From Congeria kusceri (lineage: Eukaryota > Mollusca > Bivalvia > Myida > Dreissenidae): DNA of 64,000 nt. Shown piece after piece: positions 63,685-64,000 of the stretch. The DNA lies in the NCBI GenBank assembly GCA_027627225.1, contig CM051036.1:42273926-42337925 (forward strand). The letters run 5' to 3'. The translations under genes were made by a program, and so were the position numbers. How positions within the stretch are numbered: position 1 is the first letter of the stretch; each line of letters starts with the position of its first letter. The notes below the pieces were generated by a model, which saw only the letters and a list, made by a program, of their open reading frames with translations, ran no database searches and was not told where the DNA came from.

Positions 63685-64000
63685 ATCTTGCCAATCTTGC
63701 ACAGTTTGTCTTTTACCATGAGATTACTGTTGAAGTCGAATATAAGCAAGATCGGACGATAAACACCGGAGTTATTTCCCTGTGTTTGTGAAAAAATATG
63801 CAAAAATGGACATTATTCAGAATAGAGACTACATTTGTCATCCAATCTTCACCAATCTTGCACAGTTTGTCTATGACCATTAGATTAAAGGTGAAGTCGA
63901 ATATAACAAAATCGGACCAGAAACACCAGATTTAGTGCCCTTTGTAAAAAAAAATGAACATAAATGGACATTATTCAGGATAGAGACTTCATTTTTCACC
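63685..64000. repeat. Dispersed bivalve-type repeat, cut by the window end
   Basis: Two units about 160 bp apart (ttgcacagtttgtc, gaagtcgaatataa, aaaatggacattattcag); same family and orientation as 59816-60240, continuing past the window. Confidence 0.7.

Overview
Animal nuclear DNA, very probably from a bivalve mollusc. The evidence is short exons with GT-AG introns, AT-rich introns and spacers, tRNA-derived SINEs, foldback MITEs, decayed non-LTR retrotransposons and many minisatellites. The foldback repeat with a 'gcgtaaagtgtcgtcc' core is one I associate from memory with dreissenid mussels (Dreissena). That genus-level guess is unverified.

Layout. (1) 1-9.6 kb, plus strand: the last six coding exons of an AFG3-like mitochondrial m-AAA protease. 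The Zn-binding HEXXH motif reads HEAGK and the third Zn ligand is Glu instead of Asp, so the copy looks like an inactive protease. Its introns hold a 34-bp array, a 2-kb 18-bp array and a 53-bp array that copies the 5' edge of exon 4. (2) 12.6-14.4 kb, minus strand: a gene for a four-helix membrane protein with a Gln-rich, Pro-rich tail carrying a PPPPY motif. (3) 14.5-26.9 kb: gene-poor DNA with a 51-bp array, SINE and MITE copies, three decayed non-LTR elements and a hAT-like MITE. (4) 26.97-55.2 kb, plus strand: a receptor gene of about 25 coding exons. It encodes a signal peptide, three YWTD (LDL-receptor class B) propeller regions each followed by an EGF-like module, one or two Sushi/CCP modules, a transmembrane helix and a cytoplasmic tail with NPLYEN (NPxY-type endocytosis motif). 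No LDL-receptor class A repeats are seen. (5) 55.2-64 kb: intergenic repeats, including a 205-210-bp satellite with a three-unit higher-order pattern.

Most notable pattern: four separate tandem duplications straddle exon-intron boundaries (AFG3-like exon 4 acceptor, receptor exon 7 donor, exon 11 donor, exon 16 acceptor). They create series of decoy splice sites. The first array holds 13 decoy acceptors, each leading to a stop after five codons. With the unusual m-AAA paralogue, this is what most deserves follow-up.

Exon boundaries were set by eye from splice signals, phase continuity and family resemblance. No alignment, transcript or database search was run.
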